Positions 12,070-24,922 of a stretch of DNA of 64,000 nucleotides are shown here, piece after piece. How positions within the stretch are numbered: position 1 is the first letter of the stretch; the number at the start of each line of letters is the position of its first letter. The DNA is taken from the NCBI GenBank assembly GCA_944474755.1, contig OX104123.1, positions 68,255,898 to 68,319,897 of the forward strand. Reading direction: 5' to 3'. The DNA comes from Limnoperna fortunei. Its lineage: Eukaryota; Mollusca; Bivalvia; Mytilida; Modiolidae. A program made the translations under genes and the position numbers. A model generated the notes under the pieces. That model was not told where the DNA came from. It saw only the letters and a program-made list of their open reading frames with translations, and searched no databases.

Positions 12070-14440
12070 GAATATAACGCATACATGTTTAAATCTAACA
12101 CCCTGTACATTATCTGCACCGCGATTGACTGCCATATTCATATTTATCTAATACAGAGACGTAATTATCATTATTAAATTAATTGATTATGATTAGGGTG
12201 ATTGTCTCGCTTTTGTCATGTTTTCTTTTTGGTGTTTAAATTGCTGTCTAGCTTACCAGTTGCATTATATTATTTGTCAATATATTATTTGTTTACCTGT
12301 TACAATGCAAAGCATTCGGAAGCGTTTCAGCGCATGTGCGCGCATTGTCATGGAAAGGTTTTATTTACTAATATGTTGAACGAAGGTTACACAGTTTCGT
12401 AACCCACTACCTACAGTACATGGTATGTTTTAAATACTGCTTAAGGTGATTAATTTCAGATAAACTGTTACTAAAATGTCAAAAAAATTAGTTTGATAAA
12501 TGTCTAAATTGTAAGCACGGCAAACAAGAAAAACAGTTTATAATAAATATATGTATTCATTTATGTAACTAATATTTTCGGACATTTTAGAATCATTACA
12601 CATATTTGAAAACAACTAATTTATTGATTATATGTCATACAAAAAGTTACGTTTTAATATACAGAGACGTCTCAACTAAAATTTCCAAACAAACATCAGT
12701 TCAATTTTTGATATACTGTATGTATATTTGGAAATTTTTACGAAGCTTTTTTCTTAAATAAGAATAATGATCGATAAACGATTTTTAAACTAGCCACCCA
12801 ATTCACTTTTGTTTACAAAGTGTGTTTGATTTATTTCCATTTAAACACAGTTGAATTACAGTTACCTCTTGTCTAGCATGTCAATAGATGACAATAATTA
12901 CAATGTTTATTATATGGTTTTATAGTAATGTCGACTTCACTTACAACATATGTTAGTGGTATATGAAAAATTGTATTTCATGTTCCGCTAAATATATAAT
13001 ATCATTGACACGCCAATCTTTTTGTATCAGCTTGCATTAACAGCAAAATATGTAAATTGTTTACCCTATTTATTTAAACTAAGACAACTAATTGCTTCCA
13101 ATGTTACAATGTTGATTCTGTTTCTGATGTAAAAAAGATGCCGCTTGATTATCAAACTCTATTTACACACACTTATCACTTCATAAGTAAAGACACATGA
13201 CGAATGTGTCCACCAGTATCCAGAAACCAGCGTTTTACGAGTCAACAACACACTATAAACCCACATTTTCTCAGCTTCTAATAAAAAGCTATTAGTAGAT
13301 GCCGTGTATTGCGACCTGTATACATATTTTAGAATCGGATCTCCGTAGGCCAGGTTAATGGTTCCGATAACTTACTGAAACATAACGTTTTCTAGACAGG
13401 AAGAAGAATTAGTCCTAGGTAGATGAGTCGGCATGTCATGTCTTGCCTTTGTAAATCTTTTCAGTTTAGCTATTCTATTGAAACGCCGTTTTTAACTATA
13501 CTTATAAAATGTGTAAATTCTATTGATAGATAGCTTTGTTATAGAACTTTGAAAAAATGTGATGATTGAAGGAAAACGCTTCCTCAGCTTTTTTTACATG
13601 TTTTGACTTGGGTCTAGGTAGGAATCCTAGTGTTTAAAACACAACACATTGGCCATTACTTCAAGGTTTGTTTTAAGTGTACGGAGGTAAGCATAATGGT
13701 TTAAGTGTACTAAAACTTTTTTAAAAAGTCTGTCAATTGTAAAGACGTGCACATTACCTTATAAAAGGATTGTCAACATTTTAAAAATGAGAACGATATC
13801 AAAAAGTTAAAAAGCAAAAACATATAACCTACAATGAGGCACGTCGTATGTTTTGCTCAACGAATAATCTCTTGTCTTTTGCATGAATGTCACATGCCAG
13901 CCTGACTAAGTGCGAGTTCGTTACATTCGAAACTCAACTGGTCATGGACAAAAAACCTTTAAGACTACCTATAAAACCACAAACAATACCATAAAATCAT
14001 CATGTAAATATTCTAATAACAAAAACTTCACCACCACCAGCATCCGTATTGTGCAACATATATGTTTCTTAAAGAAACAAAAAAATAACAATACAAACTT
14101 AACCAAAGCTAATTCACAAGAAGAGTCCAATAAAAAAATCTCCCAGTTTAGAAGGAAAGGGTAGAATGCAGAATAAGGCAAGTATTCTCTCATTCTTCCC
14201 CCTGATAACAGGCAAAAATATAAAGTGGAATAAATTTAGTAATTTTGTATCTTTCGACACGTCTTATCGTAAAATTAGCATGCTCTTTTCAATTAAAAAA
14301 GACATGTAACAAAACTTTTAAAGTTGGCAAAAAATAGCTGCAGCAAAGTATTATTCTATCTATAACTTTATTTAGTATTAAAATTAATAATCTTTCTCAA
14401 GGTTTAATACATAATATTGATGGTTCTCTCGAAACATATA
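12070..14440 (+). repeat. Segmental tandem unit 1 of 3
   Basis: This is the first of three diverged direct copies. Landmarks shared with units 2 and 3: CATTATCTGCA near the start; GAGACGTAATTAT; CTTACCAGTTGCATTA; CCCACTACCTACAGTA (also at 18718); GTGTCCACCAGTATCCAGAA (13206, 15420, 19060); GATAACTTACTGAA (13366, 15694, 19307); and a closing block around 14260-14400. It contains a LINE leader fragment at 13330-13665. The short frames inside are not conserved between units, so I see no gene. Confidence 0.65.
13330..13665 (+). mobile_element. LINE leader fragment
   Basis: On the plus strand this matches the minus-strand LINE leader at about 3370-3760. It has GATAACTTACTGAA, TTTCTAGACAGG, TCGGCATGTCATGTCTTGCC, then CTTCCTCAGC, then CACATTGGCCATTACTTC. 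Only leader is present, with no ORF1. It is part of the repeated unit and so predates or accompanied the tandem duplication. Confidence 0.6.
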
Positions 14441-17400
14441 TGAATAAAACGCATACGAGCTTAAATCGAACATCCTGGACATTATCTGCATTACCGCGGT
14501 TTTCTGCCATATTCAAAACTTTAATACTATTTGCACAGGTGAAAGATTCTGTTTTGGTGTGGCATAATAGCTATAAATCATAAAGGATTTTTGGGGGGTA
14601 AAACCGAGACGTAATTATTATAAATAAATTTATTGAAAAAGATATATTTCTCGTTATGATTAGAGTGATTGCCTGTTTTTTTTTCGTCATGTTTCTTTTC
14701 TTTTTGGTGTTAAAATCACTGACTAGCTTACCAGTTGCATTAATAATTTATTTGCTTTAATATATGCGGGTCTCCACATTATTTGTTTACCGGTTACGAT
14801 GCAAAACATTTAAGAATTATTACACCCTTTAACACAACTCCTTTATTCATTATATTTCATACAAAAAGTGACTTTTTAATAAATGTATAAATAGATATCT
14901 CCATTTAAATTTTCAAACAAACAACAATTTAGTTATTGATATAATGTATTTTCGAAAATTTTAAGAAACTTTTTTAATGAGAATAATAATCGATAAACGA
15001 TTTTAAAACTAAGCGACTCAATTTTACTTTTGTTTACAAAGTTTGCTTGATTTATTTCCATTTAAACACAGATGAATTACAGTTACCCCTTGTCTAGCAT
15101 GTCGAAACATGACAGTTATTACATAATTTATTATATGGCTTTACAGGGATGTCGACCTCGTTTTTAACAACATATGTTTGTGTTCATGAACAATTTTATT
15201 TCATGTTCCATTAAATATATAATATAACTGACACGCCAATCTTTTTGTATCAGCTTGCATTAATAGCATCATTTGTAAATTGTTTACCCTAGTTATATAA
15301 ACTAAGCTAACTAATTGCTGACAACGTTGATTTTTCTCTCTGATGTAAAAAATTGCCGCTTGATTATCGAACTCCATTTTTACACTTATTACTTCAAGAG
15401 TAAAGACCCGTGGTGAATGTGTCCACCAGTATCCAGAAACCAGCGTTTTATGAGTCAACAACACACTTTTGTAATCATTTCTATGTCCCAAGCATAGGTA
15501 AAGAAAATAGATATGTATTATATTTAATATAGAGAAACTATTTACAGAGAGTACCTTGTGTGGAACCCGTAAAACTAATGAATAAACCCACATTTCTTCA
15601 ACTTCTATTAAAAAGCTATTAGTAGATGCCGTGTATTTTCAGTTGCATAGATTTTAAATTTGATCTCATTAGGCCAGGTTTACAGTCCTGATCCGATAAC
15701 TTACTGAAGCCTAACTTTTTCTAGACAGGAAGAAGAGTACGTCCTAGGTAGATGATTCGGCATGTCATGTCTTGCCTTCGTAAATCCTTACAGTTTAGCT
15801 ATTCTGTTGAAACACCGTTTCAGACTATACTTATAAAATGTGTAAACTCTTTTGATAGATAGCTTTCTTATAGGACTTTGAAAAAAGGTGATGACTGAAT
15901 TGCAAACGCTTCCTCAGCTTGTTTTACATGTTTTGACTTTTGTGGAGGTAGGAAACCACGTGTTTTAAAACACCACACACTGGCCTTCACTTCAACCAGA
16001 ATGCATGTTGCCATGTTGACAAAGTGGCTGATCTCTCCCAGACATTTGCAGTAGTATCTTATACTTTTATAACCACTGGTATATCTTTTGTTGATCGATC
16101 GTAATATTCACTATCTCCCATAACAGGTTGATAAAAAAACGGTGGCTCATGAGTCAAAAACGTAGACAGATTTCTAAACGGTTGTTTCGACAGGTAAAAC
16201 TTGGCACAAAGGTTGCGTTTCTTGAAGAATTCATCTGTTGGGGTATATTTTTGGAACGCCTTTGGCTTCTGTCGGAATCCTGCAGATTACAAGCATCTAC
16301 TCTGATATGGGTGGGGAACAAATGTAGATAGCCTACTTTCATAAAACATGACTTAAAACACCCCCACTGCAAAAAGTTAAAAAAAACTGCTTGACGAAAT
16401 TGTTGGCGATGAATACTGGTCAAAGGTTTTTCTGTTTGCCTAACAAAGGTCCAAGGAAAGCTGTTTTAGAATTGAGGCCTTAGGGCCTAGCGAAATTCAT
16501 AACATTTATTGCCAATAGACTAGATGTTCAGGTTAAACTGAACATTACCCTGTTAAATTTCATCACTTTAACTGACCCCAAATCAATCACATTATGCCTC
16601 TACAAGTTTTAAGACAGTGCATATATAGCCAATTAAATGTCAAAAGTGTGTCCATAGAAAAAGAAAATGCAGAGGCTCTTTGGTTTGAGTTAAGTGTATG
16701 GAAGTAGGCATAAAGGTTTAATATCACTAAAACTTAAAAGTGTGTCAATTGTAATGACATGAACATTTAAGCAAAGGATTGTCAACATTTTAAAAATGAG
16801 AACGATATCAAAAAATTAAAAAAGCAAAAACACATTACCTACAATGAGACACGTCGTCTGTTCAGCTCAACGAATGATCTCTTGTCTTTTGCATAAATGT
16901 CATATCCCAGTGTAACATAGTGCGAGTTCGTTACATTTGAAACTCACCTGGCCATGGACAAAAAACCCTTAAGACTGCCTGTAAAACCACAAACAATATC
17001 ATAAAATCATCACGTAAATATTCTAATACCAAAACCTTCACGGCCACCAGCATCCGTACTGTGCAACATATCGTCTACTTCTTAAAGCAACAACGAAAGA
17101 AAAACAATACAAACTCAACCAAAACTAATTCACAAGAAGAGTCCAATACCATGAATTCACAGTTTAGATAGGAATGGTAGAATGCAGAATAAGGCAAATA
17201 TTCCCCTCATTCTTCCCCCTGATAACGGACAAAAGTATACAGTGGAATATATTTAGTTATTTTGTATGATTCGACACGTCTTTTCTTAATACTAACATGC
17301 TTTATCTATCTTTTTCAATTGGAAAAACCATATGTAACAAAACATTTAAAGTTGGTGCAGGAATGGTAGTATTCTATATGTACCTTAATTGATTATTATA

Positions 17401-17458
17401 ACTAATAATAGTGCTCACGGTTTAAAACGTAATGGTGATTGTTCTCTTTAAAAATATA
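14441..17458 (+). repeat. Segmental tandem unit 2 of 3
   Basis: Second copy. It is about 650 bp longer than unit 1, because here the LINE fragment continues from leader into ORF1 (about 15990-16678) where unit 1 passes directly from its leader block to TTAAGTGTACGGAGG. This is either a deletion in unit 1 or a fuller LINE copy in unit 2. The blocks at 13750-14200 and 16760-17215 (GAGAACGATATCAAAAA, then CACGTCGT, then CCAGCATCCGTA, then CATTCTTCCCCCTGATAAC) align closely. Confidence 0.65.
15640..16660 (+). mobile_element. LINE fragment: leader plus start of ORF1
   Basis: This is homologous, in the opposite orientation, to about 3840-2430. Leader blocks (TCGGCATGTCATGTCTTGCC at about 15754; GGTGGCTCATG at about 16141; CGGTTGTTTCGACAGG) lead into an ORF1 relic. 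GDEYWSKV is readable near 16410 and, on another reading, a VQVKLN-like stretch near 16530. That stretch contains GTTCAGGTTAAACTGAACA, itself also present in the first LINE at about 2537. Stops and frameshifts make it dead, and the rest of the element is missing. Confidence 0.7.
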
Positions 17459-17586
17459 CGAATAAAATGCATACCAGTGTAAATCGGACCTCTTGCACAT
17501 TATCGCTATTTTGCAGTATTTTTCATTGTTCTTCGTGTGCGGTATTATTCCATCTCATTCTACCAGCGTGAGATATATAGGATCTA

Positions 17587-17730
17587 ACACCTGTGGGAGA
17601 GCAAGACGGGAAAATCTCAGACACCAAAGTGAAAAGATTTCTGGTCTCCAACGAGGCTCTGCCGAGTTAGACCAAAAGAAATCTTTCACGCGGGTGTCTG
17701 AGATTTTCTCGTCTTGCCTTACCACCGGTG
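17587..17730. repeat. Long inverted repeat
   Basis: Arms at 17601-17648 and 17670-17717 are near-complementary over about 48 nt with a 21-nt spacer. Weaker pairing continues outward to about 17587 and 17730. The arms begin GCAAGACGGGAAAATCTCAG and end TCGTCTTGC. A transcript would fold into a long hairpin. Confidence 0.8.
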
Positions 17731-18208
17731 TTTGCTTCTATTTCTCACTAAGTCGTTCTGTTCTGTTGGAAGATGGCAACAAATCGAGTTTTCTACCCTG
17801 AACGTAAATTCCAGTCTACATATGTTGCTTCATAGTGTTTGTTTTGATGTAACCGCTATCATATTGTGGTATTTATTCGGTCATGGAAGCTCAGATATGT
17901 TGTTTTCATGTTAATATTTTAAAAAAACATAGTAAACCAACACAACTAAAGCAAATATTTAAAACTTTTTATTGCTAAACCGACAGATGACGTCACAATA
18001 CATTTTTACGGGAAACGGAGCGTGAAATTCTTATCTCACCCACGGGTTGAGACAAGGATATCTCAACCGGCTTAAAATAGGTACCACGCTGTCTCATTAG
18101 TGAGAATGGCCCATCTCAGATCGCTGTCAAGACGTCGTTAAGTAAACAATGTGACGTCACAATAGTACAAAACATCGATAAACAGATTAATTACGTCTTA
18201 TGAAACTC

Positions 18209-18280
18209 GATGCATTTTCGCGTCATCTCATTTCAGGGCTGACGCCCTTCGATGAGATATGGACGAGAAAACGCATCTCG
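18209..18280. repeat. Imperfect palindrome
   Basis: About 70 nt of imperfect dyad symmetry are centred on AGGGCTGACGCCCT (18235-18248). Outer pairing joins GCATTTTCGCGTC with GACGAGAAAACGC, and CATCTCAT with ATGAGAT. Confidence 0.7.
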
Positions 18281-19947
18281 TTTAAAAAAAACGTAAATAA
18301 TCTATAATTATCTGCAATGATGCGATGTACTGCCATATTCAAAACTTTAAAACTATTTGCACAGGTGAAAAAATATGTTTTGTTATGACTAATAGCTATA
18401 AATTACAGAGATTTATTTTGGTAAAACCGAGACGTAATTATTTTAATAAATGTAATAAAATTTATTGACTTAGATAGTTAGATAGATTTTCCGTATGATA
18501 GCCTCGTTTTTTGTCCCTTTTCTTTTCGGTGTTTTAATCGCTGGCTAGCTGACCAGTTGAATTAATGATTGATTTGTCTTAATATTTGCGGGTCACCATA
18601 TTATTTGTTTACCGGTTGCGAAGCAAAACATTCGGAAACGTTTAAGCGCATGTGCGCGCATTGTCATGGTAAGGTTTATTTACTAATATGTTGAATGGAG
18701 ATTACACAGTTTTGTAACCCACTACCTACAGTATATGGTATGTATAAAATAGTGCTTAAGGTGTTTAGTTTCAGGTAAACTGTTACTAAAATGTAAAAAA
18801 ATTAGTTTGATAAATGTCTAAATTGTAAGCACGGAAAACAAGAAAAACAGTTTATAATACATATATGTATTCATTTATGTACCTATTATTGTCGGCTTGC
18901 ATTAATAGCATAATTTGTAAATCGTTTACCTTAGTTATTTAAACTAAGCTAACTAATTGCTGACAACGTTGATTTTTATCTCTGATGTAAAAAATTGCAG
19001 CTGATTACCGAACTCCATTTTACACTTATCACTTCATGACTAAAGACCCATGGTAAATGTGTCCACCAGTATCCAGAAACTAGCGTTTTATCAGTCAACA
19101 GCACATTCTGTTATGTACTCATTTCTATGTCCCAAGCAAAGGGTAAACAAAATAAGATATGTATTCTATTTAATATACAGAGAACACCTTGTGTGGGACC
19201 AGTGAAACTAACCAATAGACCTACATTTCCTCAGTTTCTAATAATATGTATTTTTACTTGTCTAAATTTTAGTACCGGATCTCAGTAGACTGGGTTAACG
19301 GTTCCTATAACTTACTGAACCCTAACTTTTTTCTAGACAGGAAGTTGTAGGTAAATGAAGCGGTATGAAATAGATAATGTAATAGATTTAGTTTTAAAAG
19401 TAAATTAAACTGAAGTTATATAACACTACAAGTCTGCACTTGACTGTGGCAATTTGGCTTTGAGAAAGCACACTTGACGACAAATGAGAAGATATCCTAA
19501 AATACTATGTATACCACATATGTCATTGGAAAAGAAGCCTGTGAACACTAACCTTGAGTCCGGTGCCGTTAAACTATCTCTAAATAAAACAATTATTGTA
19601 TGTTAAATGTGAATTCACCATTAAATTAGTGAAAACATCTTACTGATCATTTACCGGATCCATATATATAACTAGGGATTTTAAAGTTACAATTTTCTTT
19701 GGTTAAGTTAAAAGATTAGACGACAAAATTAAATTGGTGACATGATGTCACAGAAAGTGTGTCCTGTATATGATAGTTACAATATCAGATCCTTTTCTCC
19801 TGCTCAATGATCTCTACATTCTATTAAACTGGAGATTCTATGCAAACTTTTAATAAGGCCAATTGGCCTCTCTTTGAAGAAAATTGTGGAAAACGACTCA
19901 ATTCAAAAACTTCAGAAGTCATTTCTATCCCGATTTTAAATTTTAAA

Positions 19948-20121
19948 TGAACTTCCGGAGCACCTGAGTGCACCCATTGTTTTTTAAGGGGGTTCGGGTT
20001 ACTCTCTTTCTGCTTTTCGTGTTTTTGGTTTTTTGTTGCGTTTGTCTATATCCGGATTTATAACTGTCCCGTGACTTTTGGCTCTTGTTGTTCGGTCGGG
20101 TTTCATTGCTATTTTTCTTAA
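19948..20121 (+). repeat. Dispersed repeat, copy 1
   Basis: This shares a 160-170 bp body with 20943-21101: CACCTGAGTGCACCCAT at the start, then GGTTACTCTCTTTCTG, TTTTTGG, GCGTTTGTC, ACTGTCC, GACTTTTG, TTGTTCTTCGGTCG, and CTTTGCTATTTTT at the end. A scrap of the end also occurs at about 38870-38905. No coding capacity. Confidence 0.65.
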
Positions 20122-20124
20122 CCG

Positions 20125-20300
20125 CAAGTGCTGACGAGACCAATTCAAAACTTCTGCAAATCCAATACATCCTTCTAAACCAAGGTTTGATTACGACTGT
20201 GAGGACGCTGTTAACGATCGGTGCAAAAAGACGCCTCAACAAACAAGGAAAAGGTCGCAGAGTAACGAAACTAGAAACACCCTGGCGTACCTTGGTATGT
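20125..20300 (+). mobile_element. LINE ORF2 linker fragment
   Basis: On the plus strand, AATCCAATACATCCTTCTAA, then GGTTTGATTACGACTG, then TGAGGACGCTGTTAACGATC match the minus-strand LINE linker at about 740-830, which encodes the KPWFDD region. It is a short isolated scrap of the same LINE family directly after the dispersed repeat. Confidence 0.6.
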
Positions 20301-20942
20301 GTTGACACGTCATTTCTTATTATTAACATGATTTATCTATCTTTTTAGATTAAATTATATGACACAATACATAGCAATATGGTATTCTAAAAGGATCTTT
20401 CGTTGAAAAGTAGTTTTCCCACGTTTATTTCAAAACTTTTGTGAAAACGAGAATTTAAAATTAAAGTTGGCAAACAATGGCTGTAACAAAGGTAGTATTC
20501 CATCTGTAACTTTATTTAGTATAAAAATTAATAATCTTCCTCAAATGTTCAAACATAATGAAGATGGTTCTCTATAAATTGACGATTTCCTCATATGCTA
20601 TCGAGGTTTCAATTTCTCCACTGCCAAAACTGTTAGAATCTGGCCCTTATAAAAAATGAGGTAATAACAAAATACCGAGCACTTCGGCGTATGTGTGTAC
20701 ATTTCGAAACTTATAGGTTATTCTAGATCCTGCGATCGGTATTCCGATTTTCTAGACTGATCACTGTTGTTGACTGCTAAACTACTCAAATAGGGGTTTG
20801 TTTTATCTAGTTTGATCAGTGTATCAAATACGATCTGAGTCATAGGTAGTGTTTCCTATTCCTGTATTTGACTTTTCCTTGGACATGACAATGAGTAACT
20901 CGACCGGTGTCTTATTAGAGGCATGCACTGCTTACTCGTCCG

Positions 20943-21101
20943 AAACACCTGAGTGCACCCATGGTTTTTATTGGGTTCCGGTTACTCTCTTTCTGTCTGT
21001 ATTGTTTCTGGTTTTTGTGGTGCGTTTGTCAATATCCTTAATTGTAACTGTCCATTGACTTTTGTCTCTTGTTCTTCGGTCGATTTTCTTTGCTATTTTT
21101 T
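20943..21101 (+). repeat. Dispersed repeat, copy 2
   Basis: Second copy of the repeat at 19948-20121, with the same order of blocks from CACCTGAGTGCACCCAT to CTTTGCTATTTTT. It lacks the LINE scrap that follows copy 1. Confidence 0.65.
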
Positions 21102-21411
21102 TTATCTCACTACTTCTGTCCACAAATGTGCTTTAAAACCTCTTTACGAAAATGTTTAAACACAAAACACCAACAAAATGTAAAATAATAAAACATAATT
21201 CGGAAAACTAGGATACACATTTGCATGAAATTGCAGAATTTAAAAGTCCACATAATCTAATTACTCCAACCTAAGACCGGTATTCATTTATAATCTAAAC
21301 AACTGGAGCAATCACTTAGAATTTTAATAAAATTTTATGAAATAAAATTAACCATCCTGACTATTGTTCAAATTGTACAGATGGATGAACGGACGGATGT
21401 TGCTTCGAAAA

Positions 21412-22350
21412 GCGCAAATTATTATCCGCTCTCACCCCTTTTTCTGCCGTTGTTTTCGTTCTATTTTACCCGACTTTTTCATGTTAGAGCAATTAGCAAA
21501 AAAATATAATCTTAATTCCAGCCTATTGTTTTTTAGTTATACAACACATCATACAATATAATTTTGTTTGAAATGTTACAATAGCTTTTTTGCATTTTAT
21601 AGATGTATGTTCTGCATTTGTTTTTATCTGTAATTATCCTGATATTTTTGTGCAAGATCCAAATTAAGTCAATTGAAAAATTGGGTATAATAAAGTTTAA
21701 TTGTTAACGTCCTCAATACAGCTAAAATATTGCTCGTTGGAATTTAGGCAATCAATCTACAAGCGCGAAATAGTTCATACAAAACCGTACCAACGCGCAG
21801 TAACATTTTTGTTAAAATTGCCTAAAATCGTCAAAATTTGTAAACGGATACTGAAATAATAAATGCCAGCAGTAATTAACAAATTGACCATACTTTTACA
21901 TTATTTATAAAGATACTCATTAGGATACCCTACACTTTAGGAAAAGTACACTTCACAATCTATTAGTAATATATTATTGCTTATTTCATTCAAATGCCAA
22001 TTCCATAACAATCTGATTCAGTGAAATAGTTATTGGTGTCATTATTATCCACTTAATATTCAAGAATAATGGTTTGTTAACTAATTCAAGTGCAAATATT
22101 ATATCAGCAAAAACTGCGGGTTGAGAGAAATTCAAACAATGTCCTAGCAAAACGTTTATCAAATTAACAGTGGCTTACTGATGTTAAAAAAATAAGATGT
22201 AATTATATCTAAATTTACACGCAAATTATTATCCGTTATCACCCTTTTTCTGGCGTTGTTTTAGTTCTATTTTACCTCGCTTTTTTATATGTTAGAGCAA
22301 TTAGCAAAAAAATACAATCTTAGTTCCAGCCTATTGTTTTTAGGTATATA
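21412..22350 (+). repeat. Pair of 130-bp direct repeats 806 bp apart
   Basis: The segments 21412-21545 and 22218-22350 are nearly the same: GCAAATTATTATCCG, CCTTTTTCTG, CGTTGTTTT, GTTAGAGCAATTAGCAAAAA, TTCCAGCCTATTG. They do not end in TG/CA and flank no coding DNA, so I do not call them LTRs. Confidence 0.55.
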
Positions 22351-23949
22351 TAGGTACAGTTGGATAAGGTGGCATTTTGCAAGAAATGCAATGAATTTCA
22401 TTTTTGACCTAACTCAAATTAGTACCATTTATTTGTGTTTACAATTTTGTCTTTGTGCGCAGTATCTTTTTTCCATTAGTATATGACAGGCTTGTTATTC
22501 ATTGAGATTAGTAGTTCAAGACAACCTCGGCTAATGTATTTCTATTGAATATAAAGTCTAGTTTAAACGATATTGTCAGATATTGAATTGCGCGGACGAG
22601 ATATTTTTGTCATTAAGCTGTGTATAATTTGATGTCGTGTAATCAAAGATAGTAAATCTAACTCGACACTAAACTTATGCAGTGGTCAAAGAATAAATCC
22701 TTCTTTCCTCTTATAAACTATTCTTGACTTACAAGAAAAACATAAAAATATCTATTTAGCGATCTATTCGTAGGACAATACTAATTTTTAATAACTTTAA
22801 AAAAAATAAAATTAAATGCAATTCAGTGTGAAGGAGGTAACGAATTAACACAAAAAATTGGTGATAAAATTTTGAGCGTAGAGCAACAGTAGTGGAAAAG
22901 AATGCATATTTACGTAAGTGTTCCAAAACAATGGCACTCTATCTTAATCCAAATAATTCTACAGTAGTCAAATTCAAATTCCACAATAATCTGCTTCGGT
23001 AAATTTGTATAAGTGTCACAATTATCAGCAAATTATTCGGGAATACATTTTCATGTATTTTTATTCAGTTAAAAAATTAGATTTAAAAGTGCTTGTTATT
23101 GCTAGTCTTACTAAACCTTGAAAAATAGCAACACCACATTTTACCAACATGTGTCGTATATCCTTGCGTAACTTTGGAACGGAATGATTGAAGGCATCTG
23201 ACGACATCTTACACGAATTATCCCGCCTTAAAATAAAGGTATAATTGGCATCCAAATACATTTCAAGAAGATAGAGACGTGGTGTCCTCACTATAGCTAA
23301 TCATGACCAATGACATTGACAATGGACAAAAGGTCAAGACCACTTTCTAGATTGCGACATTTGATTGCTATTGCTACTTCTTTGAAACCGTAAAAGATAG
23401 GTAAACACGAGTAAAGGTTGGACATGTTGGCGTTTTAAGACGTAAAATTGTCCTATTTGTATGGACGTAATTTGGCTTTATCGTATAGGAGTTATCTTCC
23501 AATAAGACAGTTGATGCTTAGTTTTTCAAACATACCTTGTTAACTATTGATAATATGGGAATGAGGTCTTTATTGTAGACCTTCATGACCTTTAACCTTT
23601 ATATTAATAGTCATGTTCTAGATGTTTACATTTAAATGTTATTGCTACCACTTTGAAACCGTAATAGATAATATAATCTTATATCAGAAAAACTGTTGGC
23701 CTTATAAAGTCGTGACTTTGTTACATTTAGAAGGAACATTACGATTAAATTTAGACATTACACGACATGATTTTGTAACATTTAATATATAGGATTTCCC
23801 GATCTAAACATGCTTATCGCTCTCAAATAATAAAGGCAATTACTTAAAAAATGTGGGTACAATATTTTCTTTTAAACTGTTATTGCATGATAACGCATTA
23901 ATTTGAATGTGGCACAACCAAATGTTGATTAATAAAAGGGAAATTTTAA

Positions 23950-24535
23950 TTACTTTTCATCTTATCACGTAGTGCAGAATTCTAAAATTGAGTTGACCCT
24001 CAAGACCTTACTGCATTTTTTATGATATTATCACTTGGTTCCATTAGTCATTTACACTGGTATTATCACTTGTGCACAAAATGAAACTGATCTATTGTAA
24101 GTATCAGTGTCCATGTCAAACGTACGTCAAAAGTCAAGGTCAAATGTGTCCTTTGGTCTTGCTGGCACTATATTTAAAGAACCATAAAGAATAGATGCAG
24201 GCAAAATTTGATGTATTTGGTTCAAACTGTTTGCACGGTTTTCGCGTTACAGCACTTAACGTTTTTTTCGTTAATCGGGTTTGGCTTATGACTTAAAAAT
24301 GGATTTAGTAAACTATAAAACATATAGTAAATTGACTTATAGGAAAACAGCTTCAATTTGAGCACAAGGTCAAATGTCATGGGTCAATGTCGTACCATAG
24401 TTACAAGGTAACTGTTATAAAATGTTCTTAGCAACCATATATTATTTTAAAAATTAAGATGATTTACTTTTACGGAAAATGTTATTTTACAAAAGTGGCA
24501 TCCCCAGCAACGAGCATACATGTCCTTTACAAATC
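23950..24535 (-). mobile_element. Dispersed element R1, fragment
   Basis: Minus-strand landmarks of R1 appear in reverse order: AAAGTCAAGGTCAAA (about 24130), CTTCAATTTGAGC (about 24351), CATGGGTCAATG, ACCATAGTTACAAGGTAACTG, CTTAGCAACCATATA. Neither terminus is visible. Confidence 0.55.
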
Positions 24536-24660
24536 TGTATTAGTGAATTGGGACCATAGCTTTACTCAAGTCACATATTTCCATGACGCAAAGTTATTTT
24601 GCACTTATCAACAAACAAAAAGTTTATAACATTCATATATTTTCTGACTTTCGACCGTAA

Positions 24661-24922
24661 CGGGGGCATACGTGGCCGAGTGGTTAAGGTAGTTCGTCTA
24701 CTATTGATCACGAGGTCTGTCAACACTGAGGTTGCGGGTACGAGTTTCACTGCTAGCAGGGTGTCGTCGACTTTAATCTTAATTGACAAGGATTACCAGT
24801 TTTCCTTCTGAAGGTAGTTGGTTTTCTCAGGGTACTCCGGCTTCCTCCCCATATAAAAGCTGGACGCCATGACATAGCTGAAAAATTGGTGAACGTGGCG
24901 TTAAACACCATTCAAACAAGAA
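24661..24922 (+). mobile_element. tRNA-headed SINE, second copy
   Basis: Plus-strand copy of the SINE at 10986-11256. It has an A-box TGGCCGAGTGG at about 24674, a degraded B-box (GGGTACGAGTT), the GGTACTCCGGCTTCC core, and a GGCGTTAAACACCATTC end. It is more worn than the first and lies within R1-derived DNA. No clear target duplication was found. Confidence 0.85.

Larger units (their letters stand above)
17540..18290. mobile_element. Insertion bounded by two palindromes
   Basis: This DNA interrupts unit 3 relative to units 1 and 2. It begins near a long inverted repeat (17587-17730) and ends near a second one (18209-18280). Between them are two TGACGTCACAATA repeats (17988 and 18152), each containing a perfect cAMP-response-element palindrome, and clustered TCTCA/TGAGA words. 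It has no protein-coding capacity. A non-autonomous transposon is the simplest reading; no target duplication was identified. Confidence 0.5.
17459..20575 (+). repeat. Segmental tandem unit 3 of 3
   Basis: Third copy, enlarged by an insertion at about 17540-18290 and disrupted at 19350-20300 by other DNA, including a LINE scrap. It resumes at GACACGTCATTTC (about 20305) and ends with TTAAAGTTGGCAAACAATGG and AATTAATAATCTTCC, matching the ends of units 1 and 2. No gene. Confidence 0.6.
20576..23949. other. Gene-free DNA with minor repeats
   Basis: No gene is supported. It contains the second dispersed repeat copy (20943-21101), the direct repeat at 21412/22218, and a looser similarity between 21990-22090 and 22978-23050. 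From about 23330 onward, GACCTTTAACC-type words suggest worn R1-like DNA. Confidence 0.4.

Noticed and set aside
15201..15593. 130-codon minus-strand ORF in segmental unit 2
   Set aside because: The frame is not conserved in units 1 and 3 and has no recognisable domain.
21412..22350. LTR retrotransposon flanked by 130-bp LTRs
   Set aside because: The repeats lack TG...CA ends, a primer-binding site and any gag-pol coding between them.
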